Part shown: piece after piece, positions 32,387 to 33,451 of the stretch
Position numbering within the stretch: position 1 is the stretch's first letter
How the letters are laid out: every line of letters starts with the position of its first letter
From: Candidatus Methanophagales archaeon
Lineage (GTDB): Archaea > Halobacteriota > Syntropharchaeia > Alkanophagales > Methanospirareceae
DNA: 33,451 nt
Assembly (NCBI GenBank): GCA_030612835.1
Contig: JAUWND010000009.1
Coordinates: 1-33,451 of the forward strand
Reading direction: 5' to 3'
Program-made: the position numbers and the translations under genes
Notes under the pieces: generated by a model
What the model was told of the DNA's origin: nothing
Seen by the model: the letters and a program-made list of their open reading frames with translations, nothing else
Databases searched by the model: none

Positions 32387-33376
32387 ATGGGCATGAAAGG
32401 TTTTTTTGAAAAAGTCGTATTGGATGGACGAACATTATTAGCGATATTAATTGTAGCCATCCTATGGCGGACTTACATAAGCATCGATGAGAGTATAGCC
32501 CTCTGGGAAAGTCTGTGCTCAGGTATCGCTATCATCATATTGGGCTGGGTTATCTTCGCTTACACGTGTCACATGTTTAAGGTACAGAAAGGTTGGCCAA
32601 TTTCAAACTGGATTTATGAAGGTATTGCCATTAGTATGGTCTCTATAAACGTTTACGTTCTTATTTACTATGTAATGAGATGGTTTAAATTACTGCACGT
32701 AGAAGCTTATTTACCATTGGATTTCATCTTCCGGGATGTGAGATATATTGCCTTAATAGTGTTTTATTGTGCAATGTTATGGTCGCTGAAGTATGTAAAT
32801 AAGATGCATGAGGGTTATATAGCGGAGTCTAAAGGGAAGGCGTTTCTGCATATCATATCTCCATATTTATACCCAACGGCAAAAAAGCTGAGAGAAATGA
32901 ACGTGCGAGAATTAATAAGCACTGTGCTAACAGATGAACGGACATTATTAGTGGTAGTAGGGATAGCGTTTTTATGGCGAACCGCCATAAGTTTTGACTA
33001 CAACATAACCAAAGGAGAAAGTGTCTGCTCAGGTATCGCCATTTTTGTCTTGGGTTGGCTCTTATTCACTCTTTTAGTTATCATATCAGCTAGACAGAGA
33101 GACTGGTTGGATTTGGCTAAAGTCTATCGAGGAATTATCGTTGCTGTAACAGCCATAAATATTTACATCCTTGTTTACTATGCAATGAGATGGTATAGAT
33201 TATCAGAAGAGGTGGTGGAAGCCTTTGTGCCACTTGATTACATTTTCCGTGATGTAAGATTTTTCGCGGTAGTGATTTTCTATTGTGCCGCAATAGTGCT
33301 GTCAAAATTCCTAAAAAGGGCGTATGATGAATATTCATTGCTATCTGCATCTGCGGGAGTGAAGACCCGCCCGTAA
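32387..33376 (+). CDS. Tandem-repeat 8-helix membrane protein, unknown family, member 3
   Basis: The protein has 329 residues and the same two-half design as the genes at 23132 and 24171 (halves about 12-145 and 183-320). Motifs: LDGRTLLAI...LWRTYIS, LWESLCSGI, YYVMRW, LPLDFIFRDVRY; then TDERTLLVV...LWRTAIS, GESVCSGI, YYAMRW, VPLDYIFRDVRF, SKFLKRAY. A longer linker (about 145-182) joins the halves. It lies on the far side of the antiporter operon, divergent from it, so the family brackets the operon. The start has ATGGGCATGA; a second ATG two codons later is possible. Confidence 0.88.
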   Translation: MGMKGFFEKVVLDGRTLLAILIVAILWRTYISIDESIALWESLCSGIAIIILGWVIFAYTCHMFKVQKGWPISNWIYEGIAISMVSINVYVLIYYVMRWFKLLHVEAYLPLDFIFRDVRYIALIVFYCAMLWSLKYVNKMHEGYIAESKGKAFLHIISPYLYPTAKKLREMNVRELISTVLTDERTLLVVVGIAFLWRTAISFDYNITKGESVCSGIAIFVLGWLLFTLLVIISARQRDWLDLAKVYRGIIVAVTAINIYILVYYAMRWYRLSEEVVEAFVPLDYIFRDVRFFAVVIFYCAAIVLSKFLKRAYDEYSLLSASAGVKTRP

Positions 33377-33390
33377 CGGAAATCCTAAAT

Positions 33391-33451
33391 AAAAAAGAAA
33401 GCTTTGCCAAAGAAATATTGTTTTCTTTTAGCACAGGTTTTCTTTTGTAAA
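33391..33451. repeat. Repeat D copy, truncated by window end
   Basis: AAAGAAAGCTTTGCCAAAGA and the following CTTTTAGC region read, in reverse complement, much like 10770-10805 (TTTCTTTGGTAAAGCTTTCT). It directly follows family member 3, so it may be part of its terminator. It may continue beyond the window. Confidence 0.45.

Overview
The window is archaeal, from a methanogen-related (F430- or corrinoid-making) euryarchaeal lineage. The evidence is the archaeal information-processing set (DnaG-type primase, PriS, a GINS subunit, aIF2-alpha, Nop10, S27e, L44e), a CbiA/CfbB amidase, a UbiD-type decarboxylase of the kind used in the archaeal mevalonate route, TATA-box promoters and several probably leaderless starts. 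A methanogen, an anaerobic methane or alkane oxidiser, or a near relative would all fit. The species cannot be named from the sequence alone.

Layout. 1-5.9 kb: an FKBP/SlyD-PyrE pair, CfbB/CbiA, a secreted DUF4139 protein, ArgJ and tRNA-Val(CAC), with two copies of a ~130 bp inverted-repeat element between genes. 5.9-6.4 kb: a decayed guaA (GMP synthase) remnant beside the tRNA. 6.5-12.0 kb: the housekeeping block of DnaG, then on the minus strand PriS, Gins51, L44e, S27e, aIF2-alpha, Nop10 and a PAC2-family protein. 12.2-13.1 kb: HisG. 13.1-18.1 kb: an accessory island with remnants of an ATPase, a lipoprotein lacking a normal start codon, a frameshifted membrane gene, hairpin repeats, and two DUF234-type ATPase/nuclease-like paralogues whose last 74 residues are nearly identical. 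18.2-20.3 kb: a UbiD family decarboxylase and an OMP decarboxylase (PyrF) with unusual motif spacing.

20.4-33.4 kb is the most interesting part. Two minus-strand operons encode NuoL/M/N- or Mrp-type proton/cation antiporter subunits: 20.4-22.4 kb, one core with a fused tail plus a small membrane protein; 28.5-32.0 kb, two cores plus the same tail as a separate gene. Around them lie three intact genes and one broken copy of a membrane-protein family I do not recognise. Each intact protein is a tandem duplication of a four-helix unit with strongly conserved motifs (WR...IS.D, ESxCSGI, YYGMRW, FRDVRY). Between them sit small sensor-like proteins: three two-CBS proteins, a stand-alone Lrp/AsnC-type (RAM) domain and a DUF3303/GYD-like protein. 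A winged-helix regulator with a palindrome over its promoter lies between the first antiporter operon and the first family member.

The intergenic DNA is rich in dispersed repeats of at least four types (called A, B, C and D here). Several abut start codons, carry TATA boxes or end genes, so they seem to have shaped gene starts and gene decay in this genome.
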